From Paenibacillus hemerocallicola (GTDB lineage: Bacteria; Bacillota; Bacilli; Paenibacillales; NBRC-103111): a stretch of DNA of 64,000 bases. Positions 37,359 to 46,679 of the stretch are shown here, in pieces; positions within the stretch are counted from its first letter, which is position 1, and each line of letters starts with the position of its first letter. The stretch is taken from assembly GCF_006265175.1 (NCBI RefSeq), contig NZ_VDCQ01000044.1:1-64000 (forward strand), read 5' to 3'. A program made the translations under genes and the position numbers. The notes below the pieces were generated by a model, which was not told the origin of the DNA, did not search any database, and saw only the letters and a list, made by a program, of their open reading frames with translations.

Positions 37359-37913
37359 GTGAGACAAGGATTTCTGGCGTTAGGCTTGATTACGGTCACA
37401 GCCGTTTTGGTTGCAGGCTGCAGCGCTGCCGGCTTCCATTCAGACAATGCGCAGGATGCCAAGAAGCTGACGAAAGGCTTCCAAAGAGGCCCGACGTACC
37501 CGGAGCGTCCCGGGGTCGGCTTGCAGGTTGACGCCCACATCCTGTCCGTCACTTCAGCCAGCAAGCATAAGCAGGAAGCTTTCCAGGTGCTCGCGACGGT
37601 CGTTTCCGACGAGGTTCAACTGGATATTGCCAAGAAAGGCAAAATTAGCGCCTTGAACGATCCGAAGATTCAGAAGGCGTTCGGGGAAAACTTGACCTTC
37701 GTCAATGGAAAAAACCTGCAGGCTGCTTTTAAGACAAAGCCAGCCGAAACGTTTGTAGCCACTGAATATATTAACGATGCCAAAACGGAAATACGGGCCG
37801 CCTTTAAAGAGGTTACCGAAAAGGGAAAGGACATTAATACCGCGCTCCGCGAAGCCGAGGAAAAAACAAATTTGAAAATCCAGCAAAAGGAAGCGGCAAA
37901 AGTCGTGAAATAA
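37359..37913 (+). pseudogene. solute-binding lipoprotein with internal deletion, frame intact
   Basis: 184 aa. The lipoprotein signal (FLALGLITVTAVLVAGC) is normal, but the text then leaves the N-terminal lobe after about 25 residues and continues with the C-terminal third of a family-1 binding protein (PTYPERPGVGLQVDAHILSV, SASKHKQEAFQVLA, EKGKDINTALREAEEK). Usual length is 420-450 aa. There is no stop or frameshift and the GAGG before the GTG at 37359 is good, so a protein is probably still made, though it cannot form the two-lobed sugar site. It is divergent from the GntR/LacI regulator. Confidence 0.7.
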
Positions 37914-38025
37914 TGTTGCAAGGAAGCGGTTGGCTGTTGGGAATCTGCGAGCATTGAGATTGGATTAAACACCATGATCTTTTTTTAAATCTCCGCATGC
38001 ACTCCTATTGAGTTATACAAGGATT

Positions 38026-38074
38026 AAGCGCATATGTTTATGTCGAGGCCTTTCCGACACAAACATATGCGCTT
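38026..38074. repeat. long inverted repeat between convergent genes
   Basis: AAGCGCATATGTTT pairs perfectly with AAACATATGCGCTT, with an inner GTCG/CGAC stem. It lies between the shortened lipoprotein gene and the beta-helix gene, which converge. There is no T run, so it may be an atypical shared terminator. Confidence 0.6.
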
Positions 38075-38112
38075 GAAATAAAAATTCCCAATGCGTCAGG
38101 ACGAGACGCGAT

Positions 38113-40401
38113 TCACGGGGTGCGGATGCCGATCGTCAAGCCGGGCTCACTCCAATTGCCGACCTTATCCCCGGCCTTTACGGTAAATGCATAATCCGAA
38201 CCTAGCTCCAGCCCATTGACGGTATAGTTGTATACGCTGCCCACGACAGTGGATAGCATCCGGTTGGCTTCGTATACCCGATATTGCGTTACGCCCGTAT
38301 TGTCCGTAGCCGGAGTCCATGTCAGCAAGACCGACGCAGAGCTTCCATACGTGGCGGACAGCACGCTTCCATTCGGCCAAGTCGGAGCAACCGCATCTGC
38401 CGGAACGACACTGAAATCGTCAAAATAGCCGGAAATGCCTCCGTCCAACACGGCTAGACGCAGCGATGTGCGGCTTCCGCTGTTCACGACAAGGCTGAAT
38501 CGCTGCCAGTCGCCTCCGGTATGACCGATAATCGCCTGCCCGATTGTGGCCTCCTGCATGTCCAGCACTTTAAAGACGGCGATTTTGCTGGATATGCCGC
38601 TATTGTTCGTATTCGCATAAAGCGAGAAGACGTAATCCGTGTTAGGCAACACTCTAATGTCCTGACGTACTCCTCGATATCCGCCCTTGCCGGTCAGCAT
38701 CAAGGACCTGGCGCCGCCTGCGGTATGATTTTGTCCGGTCGTATAGGCAAAAGGAGATGCAGGATCGCCGTAACCATAGGACCACGGCCAATTACCGGCA
38801 ACCGGTGCTTCGAAGCCGGGGTTCAACAGCATGTTGACTGGCCCCGGATCTGGAGCAGGACCGTGCGCAGCCGCTTCCGGATATTCGAACGCGCCAATAT
38901 CCGGATAACCGACGTATAGCGGATTCCCCCAATAATCCCGGCTTCCATTGTCCGCGATCGGCTTGCCCGCGTTGATAGCCGGCGAGGCCGCCTGCAGACG
39001 GTAGCCATCCACCCCTGTCTTGAAGTCGCTTCCGTAGCCCGGGCTTATGAATAGCGGATCGGCCTTGACCGGATTCGGGTCGTCAGGTAGGACGCCGATT
39101 CCCGTATACAGATTGGAATCGTACATAAAGTCCGGCTGATACGCTCCGCCGGCAACCGCGAAAATATTGTTCCACAGCTTAGCGCCCTCCCCGTAGCCGG
39201 TAAACCCGTCGCTACCGATCCTTAGTATGCAGTCCGGACAATAAATGTCGTTATTGTACACGTATGTTTTCTCTGGCGCCCGTATTTTCATTTCGCCGCC
39301 GGCGTCGTTCTGGCTAATGTTGTACCGGATAATATTCGCCTGGAGAGGTGCGCTGTCGCGGTATGGTGTCAACTCCTCCGTCACCAGCAAAAATCCGCCC
39401 TGATTGTCCCGGCTGTAATTGTACTGGAAAATAATCGTGCCGCCGTTTCTGACATCCGCGTCCAGCCCTTGCCCGTCAGTGATTTCTTTGACCGTCCGGG
39501 CCACTTCGTTGTATTGGAATATGGCGTCTTCCACGCAAGTCGGGAACATGCCGGCAATCCAACGGAACCCCTGACCGTTTATACCCGCATCGAGCACCGT
39601 ATTGGATTCGACTAACACGTTCTTGGCCTGAGCGACGATGATGCCGTCCCGCCCGGTTTTGTTGACGACATTGTTGCGGAATACGAGGTCCCTGGAGGTT
39701 CCCGGGGAAAAGTGGAATATCCCTCCCCCCGTCACATCGTGCACATGGTTGCCGTCGATTTCCAGATTCTCGAAAACGCCGGAAGCTTGAATCGCCGCCG
39801 ACCGCCACACATCGCCGTCCAAATAATTATGGATCCCTTTGACATGATGAACATCCATATTGAGGATGCGGATGCCGCGCATCGGCGGAGCGGCCGGGTC
39901 CGAGCCGGTGCCGTGAATGTAGATGCCGCTGCGCAATGCAGCCTGTGCCGAATCATTGGTTACTTCCAAGTTCTGAATCGTCCAATACTCCTGCATCGTC
40001 AACTCGATCGCGGCTCGGGTGCCGTTACCCATAATTAGCGGCTTGCTTCCGACGCCATAGCTGTCGATCGTAATGGGTGCAGCCGCCGAGCCCGAGCCGG
40101 CCGGTTTCAGTGTGCCTGTCCAGGCGCCGCCGGCCTTGAACAAGATGCGGTCGCCGGACGAGAACGTCGTCGCGTTTACTTTGCCGAGCGACTTCCATGG
40201 CGCGTCCGAATTCGTTCCCGGGTTAGCGTCGTTGCCGTCAAACGAATCGACATAATAGACAGTTCCCGTCACGCTTTGCTGCTGCTCCCGGCTTTGCGCC
40301 GACGAAGGAGATGCCTCGCGTATCGTCGACAGGCTGGCTGTCAGCAGCGCAACCATCAACGGGAAGACGATAAGGCGGATAAGCTTGTCGTTCATGTTCA
40401 T
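38113..40401 (-). CDS. secreted right-handed beta-helix protein with CBM-like and Fn3 domains
   Basis: About 762 aa. After a signal peptide (LIVFPLMVALLTASLSTI) comes a start typical of PL/GH beta-helix proteins, YYVDSFDGNDANPGTNSDAP with WKSLGKVNA (about 50-77), then helix turns (GIYIHGTGS, NLEIDGNHVHDVTGGGI, NVLVESNTVLDAGING) to about 500. A CBM4/9-like jelly roll follows (NLLNPGFEAP style, about 525-665), then one Fn3 domain to the end. Probably a surface polysaccharide lyase or hydrolase. Several ATG codons lie close behind GGAG, so the exact start is 40401 or 40395. It is 10-13 nt downstream of the foldase gene in the same operon. Confidence 0.8.
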   Translation of the reverse strand: MNMNDKLIRLIVFPLMVALLTASLSTIREASPSSAQSREQQQSVTGTVYYVDSFDGNDANPGTNSDAPWKSLGKVNATTFSSGDRILFKAGGAWTGTLKPAGSGSAAAPITIDSYGVGSKPLIMGNGTRAAIELTMQEYWTIQNLEVTNDSAQAALRSGIYIHGTGSDPAAPPMRGIRILNMDVHHVKGIHNYLDGDVWRSAAIQASGVFENLEIDGNHVHDVTGGGIFHFSPGTSRDLVFRNNVVNKTGRDGIIVAQAKNVLVESNTVLDAGINGQGFRWIAGMFPTCVEDAIFQYNEVARTVKEITDGQGLDADVRNGGTIIFQYNYSRDNQGGFLLVTEELTPYRDSAPLQANIIRYNISQNDAGGEMKIRAPEKTYVYNNDIYCPDCILRIGSDGFTGYGEGAKLWNNIFAVAGGAYQPDFMYDSNLYTGIGVLPDDPNPVKADPLFISPGYGSDFKTGVDGYRLQAASPAINAGKPIADNGSRDYWGNPLYVGYPDIGAFEYPEAAAHGPAPDPGPVNMLLNPGFEAPVAGNWPWSYGYGDPASPFAYTTGQNHTAGGARSLMLTGKGGYRGVRQDIRVLPNTDYVFSLYANTNNSGISSKIAVFKVLDMQEATIGQAIIGHTGGDWQRFSLVVNSGSRTSLRLAVLDGGISGYFDDFSVVPADAVAPTWPNGSVLSATYGSSASVLLTWTPATDNTGVTQYRVYEANRMLSTVVGSVYNYTVNGLELGSDYAFTVKAGDKVGNWSEPGLTIGIRTP

Positions 40402-40414
40402 CATTCTCCTTTGC

Positions 40415-41500
40415 TCACATATCGATCCGGTTATAGACAGGCTCGTTGATTCGGATCTGTGCCTGGCGGACCCGTTTCATCACCTCCTCCTCGTAGCGCC
40501 GATCGAGTAGAAGCGCTTTCATGTTCGTCTTTGCTTCGTCGAAAGGAATGTACCCTTGCACGGTTTTCTCCACGCCTCCCAACAATGTGAACACTCCGCT
40601 TTCTTCGATTACCGCGCTGACCTCGCTACCGGAGAGCTTGCGGGCCGCTTCCGTTACGAGTGGGCTGTACTTCGTATCGTTAGCTAAAGTTGAATCGTCA
40701 ATGGTCCGTCTGCCGACAGTCCAATTTTTGGAAATTTCCGAACTTTCCGGTCCGTTAGCTTGCAGCGGCGGCTCTACCGCCCCCGATTCCAGCCATCGAA
40801 TCCTTAGCCCGTTCATGGCTGTACGGAGGTTTTCCGTACCGGCGGCGTCGCCGTATGGAAAAGGTACGGAAACCACCTGGACGTGAATGGCATCCTCCTT
40901 TTTGTACAATTCCTCCTTATGCCGTTCATAGTAGTCATGAAGCTCTCTGTCGGAAGGAGCGATGCTTGGGACAAGCTTCTTCTTCAACTCCGCCGCGAGG
41001 TTGCCGAATACGATATCGTAATAAGGAAGCTTCTCATATCGTGTAGGACCGTATACGATCAAATTCCGGCTTGCCGCTTTCGCCCTGCTTGCATTCTCCT
41101 CCTCCCACCGACGCAGGAAGGCCGGATATCCGATCTCCTGCACGACGCCCTCTTGCTTCGCCCATAGTTGCTGAACTTTTATGGTTGCGCTTTCATTAAT
41201 GGCCGCCATTTTCAGCTTCTGAAGGGGCACTTCCCCGCCGTAGCTGCTTGTCCAAAATTGCGAGCTGTCCCCAGCATTGTAGGATTGCTGAAAGTAGCGG
41301 TAAATTTCGGCCCGACGGGCCGTCATGATCAGCCTGAATTCCGCGACCGTGACTGGCTCTCCATCGATCATCGCCACGACCGCACGCTCTCCGTCCCCGA
41401 GGAACGACGATCTTGATTTTCCTATAATAACGATTGCCAATAGCAATGCCGCGGACACCAAAGCCGTTATCCAAACACCCCGACTGACGATTCGCTTCAT
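40415..41500 (-). CDS. membrane-anchored SurA/PrsA-like protein
   Basis: 361 aa. One N-terminal membrane segment (VWITALVSAALLLAIVIIG), then MIDGEPVTVAEFRLIMTAR, the standard opening of SurA_N chaperone domains, and a long helical region (LHDYYERHKEELYKKEDAI). The parvulin core is poorly conserved or absent, so it is likely a chaperone rather than an active prolyl isomerase. Next to a large beta-helix protein it may assist folding of that product after secretion (inference). The start at 41500 follows a weak GGGGA. Confidence 0.75.
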   Translation of the reverse strand: MKRIVSRGVWITALVSAALLLAIVIIGKSRSSFLGDGERAVVAMIDGEPVTVAEFRLIMTARRAEIYRYFQQSYNAGDSSQFWTSSYGGEVPLQKLKMAAINESATIKVQQLWAKQEGVVQEIGYPAFLRRWEEENASRAKAASRNLIVYGPTRYEKLPYYDIVFGNLAAELKKKLVPSIAPSDRELHDYYERHKEELYKKEDAIHVQVVSVPFPYGDAAGTENLRTAMNGLRIRWLESGAVEPPLQANGPESSEISKNWTVGRRTIDDSTLANDTKYSPLVTEAARKLSGSEVSAVIEESGVFTLLGGVEKTVQGYIPFDEAKTNMKALLLDRRYEEEVMKRVRQAQIRINEPVYNRIDM

Positions 41501-41719
41501 ATGCCGTCCCCTGTCTTTGCAGATTGTATTCGACTTTTCACGAAACGCCGACGATCTTTCACCGGCGCTGTCTGAGGCACATGCGTTCGGTTGCACGAAA
41601 TCGACTTTTTTGCAAACGAATTGAAGACCGGATTCATTTTCGTATGGTAAACTGAACTTGACTATTATGGGATCTTAAACGAAACGAATCGGAACATTTC
41701 GCAGATGAGGAGGATTTCC

Positions 41720-42562
41720 ATGCACTTGCGCAAAATCGATTTTTTGGATTTTTCGAAGGAGCAAGGCAAGGAAAGCGGAGGAGGCATTCATCCGTATCCG
41801 GAAATTTTGTTCATTCTGGAAGGGACAGCCCGGCTTCAGTGGATCGACCGCGACTATACGGCTACCTCCCCTTCCTTATTCCTGCTGCCGCCCAACACCC
41901 CGCACATGCTGTCCAACAAATCGGACTATTGTCGTTTTGGTTTCATAGAGTTGGATATGGAGGGATCGTCCAGTTTCCCTAATCTTGAGCAAGCCTATTT
42001 GTGGAATGGCATGCAGCCGGCGAACCCCGCGCAATGGCCGGCAACGGTTTTAATTTACGAAACGGCCCTGCAAATTCGAGACAATCTGAGCCCGAATAAT
42101 CCTTACCGCTCGATCGCAAAGGACCTGATTATGTTGGACATCCGCAAACTGCTGCTGCTCGTCTCCTGCTTCCTGCAGACGCGCAAAGCAGGCCTTGTTA
42201 CTCCATCTCCCGCAGCCGTCTTTCCCGATAAAACCAGAACGAGCGAACGCATCCATACGGTCATTCGGTATATGGAGTCCAACTACCAGCATCCGCTGAC
42301 CGTAAATGTGCTGGCCTCGGAAGCTTACCTGGACGTCTCCTATTTCATCCGCTCCTTTCATAAAATCGTCGGCAAAACGCCGCTTCAATATTTACACGAT
42401 CTGCGTCTGAACGCCGCCATCTGCTTTCTGTCCACGACTACCATGTCCATCCAGGACATTACGAATGAGGTCGGCTTTCAAAGCATTCACTACTTCAGCA
42501 GGCTGTTCAAGCAAAAATATGGAGTAAGCCCGTCCTTGTGGAGAACGCGGCAAATCTGCTGA
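41720..42562 (+). CDS. AraC family transcriptional regulator
   Basis: 280 aa. Cupin-type N-terminus (HPYPEILFILEGTARLQWID, LFLLPPNTPHMLSN) and the double helix-turn-helix at about 185-278 (LTVNVLASEAYLDVSYFIRS, DITNEVGFQSIHYFSRLFKQ). AGGAGG 7 nt before the ATG at 41720. It is divergent from the foldase/beta-helix operon, its likely target. Confidence 0.9.
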   Translation: MHLRKIDFLDFSKEQGKESGGGIHPYPEILFILEGTARLQWIDRDYTATSPSLFLLPPNTPHMLSNKSDYCRFGFIELDMEGSSSFPNLEQAYLWNGMQPANPAQWPATVLIYETALQIRDNLSPNNPYRSIAKDLIMLDIRKLLLLVSCFLQTRKAGLVTPSPAAVFPDKTRTSERIHTVIRYMESNYQHPLTVNVLASEAYLDVSYFIRSFHKIVGKTPLQYLHDLRLNAAICFLSTTTMSIQDITNEVGFQSIHYFSRLFKQKYGVSPSLWRTRQIC

Positions 42563-42570
42563 GAGGAACG

Positions 42571-42603
42571 AACGTCAGGGAACTGCAAATTCCCTGACGT
42601 TTC
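42571..42603. terminator. shared terminator between convergent genes
   Basis: AACGTCAGGGAA ... TTCCCTGACGTT, a 12-bp perfect stem with a 7-nt loop, between the ends of the AraC gene and the Gfo/Idh gene. T runs are short on both sides. Confidence 0.75.
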
Positions 42604-42616
42604 ACTATACCCGGGG

Positions 42617-43621
42617 TTATTCGAATGGAACAGGCAATTCTTGGCCGGCAGCTGCCGACGTCCCGGTCGTTTCGAGAACCGCTATTACCCGCCGCGTCTG
42701 CTCCGGTTTCACCTCGAGATCTGCGCCGTTCATCAAATGGTCGGCTATATTGCTGTAATACGCCATTGTTTGACTAGGCATATACGGGATTTTGCTCTCG
42801 ATCTGGACGCCATTCTCCTCGGTCTGCAGCGTCAGATGGCCTTCGCCATTATCCAATACCGCGCCTTTCGTTCCGAGGAAACGCCGGGCCGCCTTTCCTA
42901 GACGAGCGATCGAGGATTGCTGCACATGGGCGAATGCGCCATTCTCGAACGAGAGGATACAGTCTATATGGTCTTCGTTCGTGCTCTCGTGCCAGATGCG
43001 GTTCTGCACGTATCCGCGGACGGAACGGACCGGGCCCGGCACGGTGCGGAGCAGCCAGTCGATATAGTGAGCCCCCCAATCGTAGAACGCGCCTCCGGAC
43101 AGCCGTTTGTCGGAGCGCCACCAGTCGCGAGGACGCTGGTAGGAGCCGAAAAACATTTCAACGTGAAAAATGTCGCCAAGCACTCCTTTCCGGATCAGAT
43201 CCTGCAGCGTCAAAAACCAGCCGTCCCACCTGCGGTTATGGTACACGCTCAGCATCAATTGCTTCTGCTCCGCCAGACGGACGAGCGCATCGGCATCCTC
43301 GACGCGGATGCACATCGGCTTTTCCACGATGCAATGCTTGCCGCTCTCCAAAATCCGCTTGGCGAGATCCGCATGCGTGTTGTGCGGCGTAATGACCGTA
43401 ATCAGATCCAGATCATCCTGCGCCAGCAGCTCCGCTACATCGGTAAAGGTACGTATGCCGGGGAAATCCTGGCCAGCCTGCTCGGCTCTGGCAATATCGA
43501 GATCACAGACTGCGGCGAATTCGAAGCCGGCCTTCATCATCTGACTGGCGTGCTCCTTGCCCATGTTATACGCGCCGCCGTATCCGATTACGGCGCTCTT
43601 CCATACTCGCTTGCTTTCCAT
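42617..43621 (-). CDS. Gfo/Idh/MocA family oxidoreductase
   Basis: 334 aa. N-terminal Rossmann domain with VIGYGGAYNMGKEHASQM, the catalytic EKP in HCIVEKPMCIR (about 105-107), and the substrate-side histidine in YDWGAHYIDWLL (about 190-197). Cytoplasmic NAD(P)-dependent oxidation or reduction of a sugar or cyclitol. It is the last gene of the sialidase-like/solute-binding protein operon, 20 nt after the binding protein stop, so it likely acts on the sugar released by the hydrolase. Confidence 0.9.
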   Translation of the reverse strand: MESKRVWKSAVIGYGGAYNMGKEHASQMMKAGFEFAAVCDLDIARAEQAGQDFPGIRTFTDVAELLAQDDLDLITVITPHNTHADLAKRILESGKHCIVEKPMCIRVEDADALVRLAEQKQLMLSVYHNRRWDGWFLTLQDLIRKGVLGDIFHVEMFFGSYQRPRDWWRSDKRLSGGAFYDWGAHYIDWLLRTVPGPVRSVRGYVQNRIWHESTNEDHIDCILSFENGAFAHVQQSSIARLGKAARRFLGTKGAVLDNGEGHLTLQTEENGVQIESKIPYMPSQTMAYYSNIADHLMNGADLEVKPEQTRRVIAVLETTGTSAAAGQELPVPFE

Positions 43622-43641
43622 CGTCTTCCTCCGACTTCGTT

Positions 43642-44949
43642 TTATTTCGCTTTAAGCTCGGCGATCTTCTTGGTAAATTCCTCGTCAGCCTGCCTGAGTG
43701 CCGTATTGATGTCGCTTTTGCCTGTCACGTAGTTCAATAACTGGTTGCTTGCACTCGTCACTCCATCCCGGTCATACACCGTAACCGGAGGAATGACCGG
43801 ATAGGTTTGGGTAAACAGCGGCTTGAGATTTTTGCCCTTGGCGGCCGGATTGTTCTCGAACGCATGCTCCAGTAGGGTTGTATCCTTCAGTGCGGAGAGG
43901 CGCCCATTTTTACTCGCTTCCACCTGCACTTCGGGATCGGTGCTCAAAAATGCGATGATCTGGAAAGCCAGATCGCCATGCTTGCTGCCTTGGGGCAGCA
44001 GGAAGCCGTCGGAGAACAACCCGGCGTTGACGTTTGGCTTCGCCTTGAGCGTCGGGAACGTAACCACGTCCCACCGGAAGCCCTCCTTCTCCGCGGCGAC
44101 CATGTCTGTGTTTTGCAGAAGCAATATGTCTGGGAGCATGGCGGTCGTTCTCGCCTTCAGAAATTCGTCCCTCGTGCCGAATGGGCTTTTGAGCGGCTGA
44201 TTGGATACGTCGTTAATCCGCTTGAACAAATCGAACAGCGCTTTCCAGCCGTCGCTCATGAGCTGCGATTTCTCCGTTTTCGCATCGATAAACGCCAGCT
44301 CGCTTTGCATTTGCAGACGATTCAACGAATACGGCGGGCGCAGGCCGACATAGCTTGCATCATTTTCACTACGCGTCAGCGTCTTGCCGAGCTCGATTAC
44401 TTCGTCCCAGTTCATGTTGTCCTTCGGATAAGCGACCCCGAACTTGTCGAATATGTCTTTGTTGTAATGCAGGGCGAATGCGAGGACGTTGTAAGGCATG
44501 TAGTAGATTTGGCCCTGCTCCGAGTAAGATTTGATATTGTCGATCATTCTCGTATCGTATTTGTTGAAATCGAAGCCATGCTTCTTGGCAAGAGGCTGCA
44601 GGTCGATCGGCACCTTGAGCGGTGTCAGCATGTTGATGTTGGTCAAGCCGCCCCATATGATGTCCGGAATGTCGCCCGTCTGCAGCAGTTCCTCGATCGT
44701 GCTGCCTTTCTGGTTTTTGACGAGCTCCAGCGTAACATTCGGAAACTTCTTCTTGACGAACTGGTTGATATATTTCTCGAAATCGTCGAGCACCGTATGG
44801 GCGTAAAATTTCAGCGTGACGGGCTCCGCCGCCTTCGTCCCGGCCGTGCCGCCCGGCGTTGGCACGCTTTCTGGCTTCGTGTCTCCGCCGCAGGCCGTCG
44901 TTGCTGCCGTGATGGCGAGAAGTATGGATGCGAGCGCTATTTTTTTCAT
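43642..44949 (-). CDS. family-1 extracellular solute-binding lipoprotein
   Basis: 435 aa. Lipoprotein signal ALASILLAITAATTAC, linker with PTPGG, then the two-lobed sugar-binding fold (LKFYAHTVLDDFEKYINQFV, PDIIWGG, YYMPYNVLAFALHYNKDIFD) and the family end GKSDINTALRQADEEF. It would deliver oligosaccharide to an ABC importer, but no permease gene is in this window, so it must borrow a shared one. Its ATG overlaps the stop of the sialidase-like gene by 4 nt (ATGA), a sign of translational coupling. Confidence 0.92.
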   Translation of the reverse strand: MKKIALASILLAITAATTACGGDTKPESVPTPGGTAGTKAAEPVTLKFYAHTVLDDFEKYINQFVKKKFPNVTLELVKNQKGSTIEELLQTGDIPDIIWGGLTNINMLTPLKVPIDLQPLAKKHGFDFNKYDTRMIDNIKSYSEQGQIYYMPYNVLAFALHYNKDIFDKFGVAYPKDNMNWDEVIELGKTLTRSENDASYVGLRPPYSLNRLQMQSELAFIDAKTEKSQLMSDGWKALFDLFKRINDVSNQPLKSPFGTRDEFLKARTTAMLPDILLLQNTDMVAAEKEGFRWDVVTFPTLKAKPNVNAGLFSDGFLLPQGSKHGDLAFQIIAFLSTDPEVQVEASKNGRLSALKDTTLLEHAFENNPAAKGKNLKPLFTQTYPVIPPVTVYDRDGVTSASNQLLNYVTGKSDINTALRQADEEFTKKIAELKAK

Positions 44950-46433
44950 CGAATTTCTAACCCTCCAGTTGCCGCTTGGTCGCGGAATGATGGTACGCGG
45001 TGGAACGTAATGTAGTTGGCGTCGTGAAAATTGTGGGCCCCGTTCAACGCCGTGCGCGACACGAACAGCAGATCGTCCCCGTCGGCTATCCAGTCCGCGT
45101 ATTGGAAGCCGACCTGTTTGTCGTTCTCGGGCCAGCCGTTATCCTCGTAATTCAGAACGTCCCGGACGACCTCCCAGTGCTCCATGTCCGACGAGCGGAC
45201 AAGCGCCAGCACGTTCCGCTGCCCCGCGTTCGCTCCGGTGACCCGGCTGACCAGAGACCAATATTTTTGCGAGCGCTCATCGAATTGGACCGTAAATTTG
45301 GACATATTGCCGTGAAAATCGATCGTTTTGCCGAAGACGAGCGGCGCGTCGGGGTGTTCCGCATCGGCGTATAACACGATCGTTCTGCCATGGCTCGGCA
45401 AGCCCCCGATCGTCTGATAGCGGGGAATGACCGCGAGCCGCCCGTCGGGGGCGACGACGGCGTTGCCTTCCAGCAAGTTCGGAAGCGAGCCGCCGCTGAT
45501 CGCGCCAGGCCATTGCGGATCGTACGGGAGGAACGGAGTCACCGTCCAGCTTGCCGAATCGAGCAAATCCGCCTCTATCGGCGCAGACAGCATGCCGGTG
45601 CGATGTCCCCCGGACTTCCAAGCGCCATAGTCAATCGACGTCCAGATCCGGTTGCGGTGAACGATCACCGGCATCGGTGCCTTATGTGGTCCTCCGGTTT
45701 CCCGCGTACCGCCCTTCATCAATATTGTCGGAGCGCTCCACGTATTCCCGCCGTCCTCGGAACAACCGATCAGCAAATCCCCATATTCCGTACTTGTGCC
45801 GAGCATGTACAGCCGCTCGCAATGGACGAAGAGCTTTCCCCAGAAGCAGGGGGACAAGTAGTTGATGAAACGCCATGCCCGCCCGTTGTCGTCAGAACTG
45901 AAAATCATGCTCAAATTTTGCCCGGCTTCCATCCAGAACACGTCGTGCGACACGACAAGCCGCCCGTCGGGAAGCTTGACGATCGAAGGACTGGCCGTCG
46001 ACCGTCCGGAGAAATCGTACGTCCTATCCTCCGGATGAATGTAGTTGACGATCGTTCCCGGTACGTGCCCACACCGGAACAATCGGACCGGACCTACGAC
46101 GGGATCGTTGGAGCCATCCTGCGTAATCCAGGTCAGATGAAGCCGGTAATCGATCCCATTTTTCAAGTTCGAAATGGTAGCGTTTCCATATCCAGCGCCT
46201 GCATCGAATCTCTTTATGACCGACTCTCCGCCCTCAGGCTGCAAAGTCGCCTCGATCACAAGAGGTGCACGGTCTCCTTCACCCTTTGCATTCAAGCGCC
46301 AACTAATCTGAACTTCCCCGTCTCCCGGCGCTACCCGGTCGATATGCAGCGCGTTCGCGAGGCTTCCGAATTCCCCTGTCCAGCCATCCTGACCGCCGCT
46401 GTTCCATGCCCGCTTTGTCAAATTGCCGTTCAA
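44946..46433 (-). CDS. sialidase/BNR-repeat-like hydrolase
   Basis: About 495 aa. After an Fn3-like N-terminal domain (ALHIDRVAPGDGEVQISWRL) lies a six-bladed propeller of the sialidase superfamily with Asp-boxes SSDDNGRAWRF and CSEDGGNTWSAP and many conserved blade strands (SPSIVKLPDGRLVVSHDVF, GNAVVAPDGRLAVIPRY). There is no signal peptide, so it would act inside the cell on imported glycan, unusual for the family. TTG at 46433 is preferred because GGGGGGAGAG lies just before it; ATG codons at 46457 and 46448 lack a ribosome binding site. First gene of the three-gene operon. True sialidase specificity (Arg triad) is not evident. Confidence 0.75.
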   Translation of the reverse strand: MNGNLTKRAWNSGGQDGWTGEFGSLANALHIDRVAPGDGEVQISWRLNAKGEGDRAPLVIEATLQPEGGESVIKRFDAGAGYGNATISNLKNGIDYRLHLTWITQDGSNDPVVGPVRLFRCGHVPGTIVNYIHPEDRTYDFSGRSTASPSIVKLPDGRLVVSHDVFWMEAGQNLSMIFSSDDNGRAWRFINYLSPCFWGKLFVHCERLYMLGTSTEYGDLLIGCSEDGGNTWSAPTILMKGGTRETGGPHKAPMPVIVHRNRIWTSIDYGAWKSGGHRTGMLSAPIEADLLDSASWTVTPFLPYDPQWPGAISGGSLPNLLEGNAVVAPDGRLAVIPRYQTIGGLPSHGRTIVLYADAEHPDAPLVFGKTIDFHGNMSKFTVQFDERSQKYWSLVSRVTGANAGQRNVLALVRSSDMEHWEVVRDVLNYEDNGWPENDKQVGFQYADWIADGDDLLFVSRTALNGAHNFHDANYITFHRVPSFRDQAATGGLEIR

Positions 46434-46679
46434 CCGCTCTCCCCCCATCAATCGCATATGATCTGCTTCGTTGATCGCTTACAGGTTCTAATCATAGCAA
46501 AGCGGTTGCGGCGGGTCTTTAGAGAAAATCCCTTATTATGCCGTGCGGCCCACCTGTGAGAAACCGCTTTCTCGCGCTTCCTTTTCACAACCGTTTGCAC
46601 AATATCGTCATGTCAAAAATAGGTTTGCCCCAAATCGTATTTGGGTATTGCCGCTCCGCTCAACCGAATCCGCCTAGTT

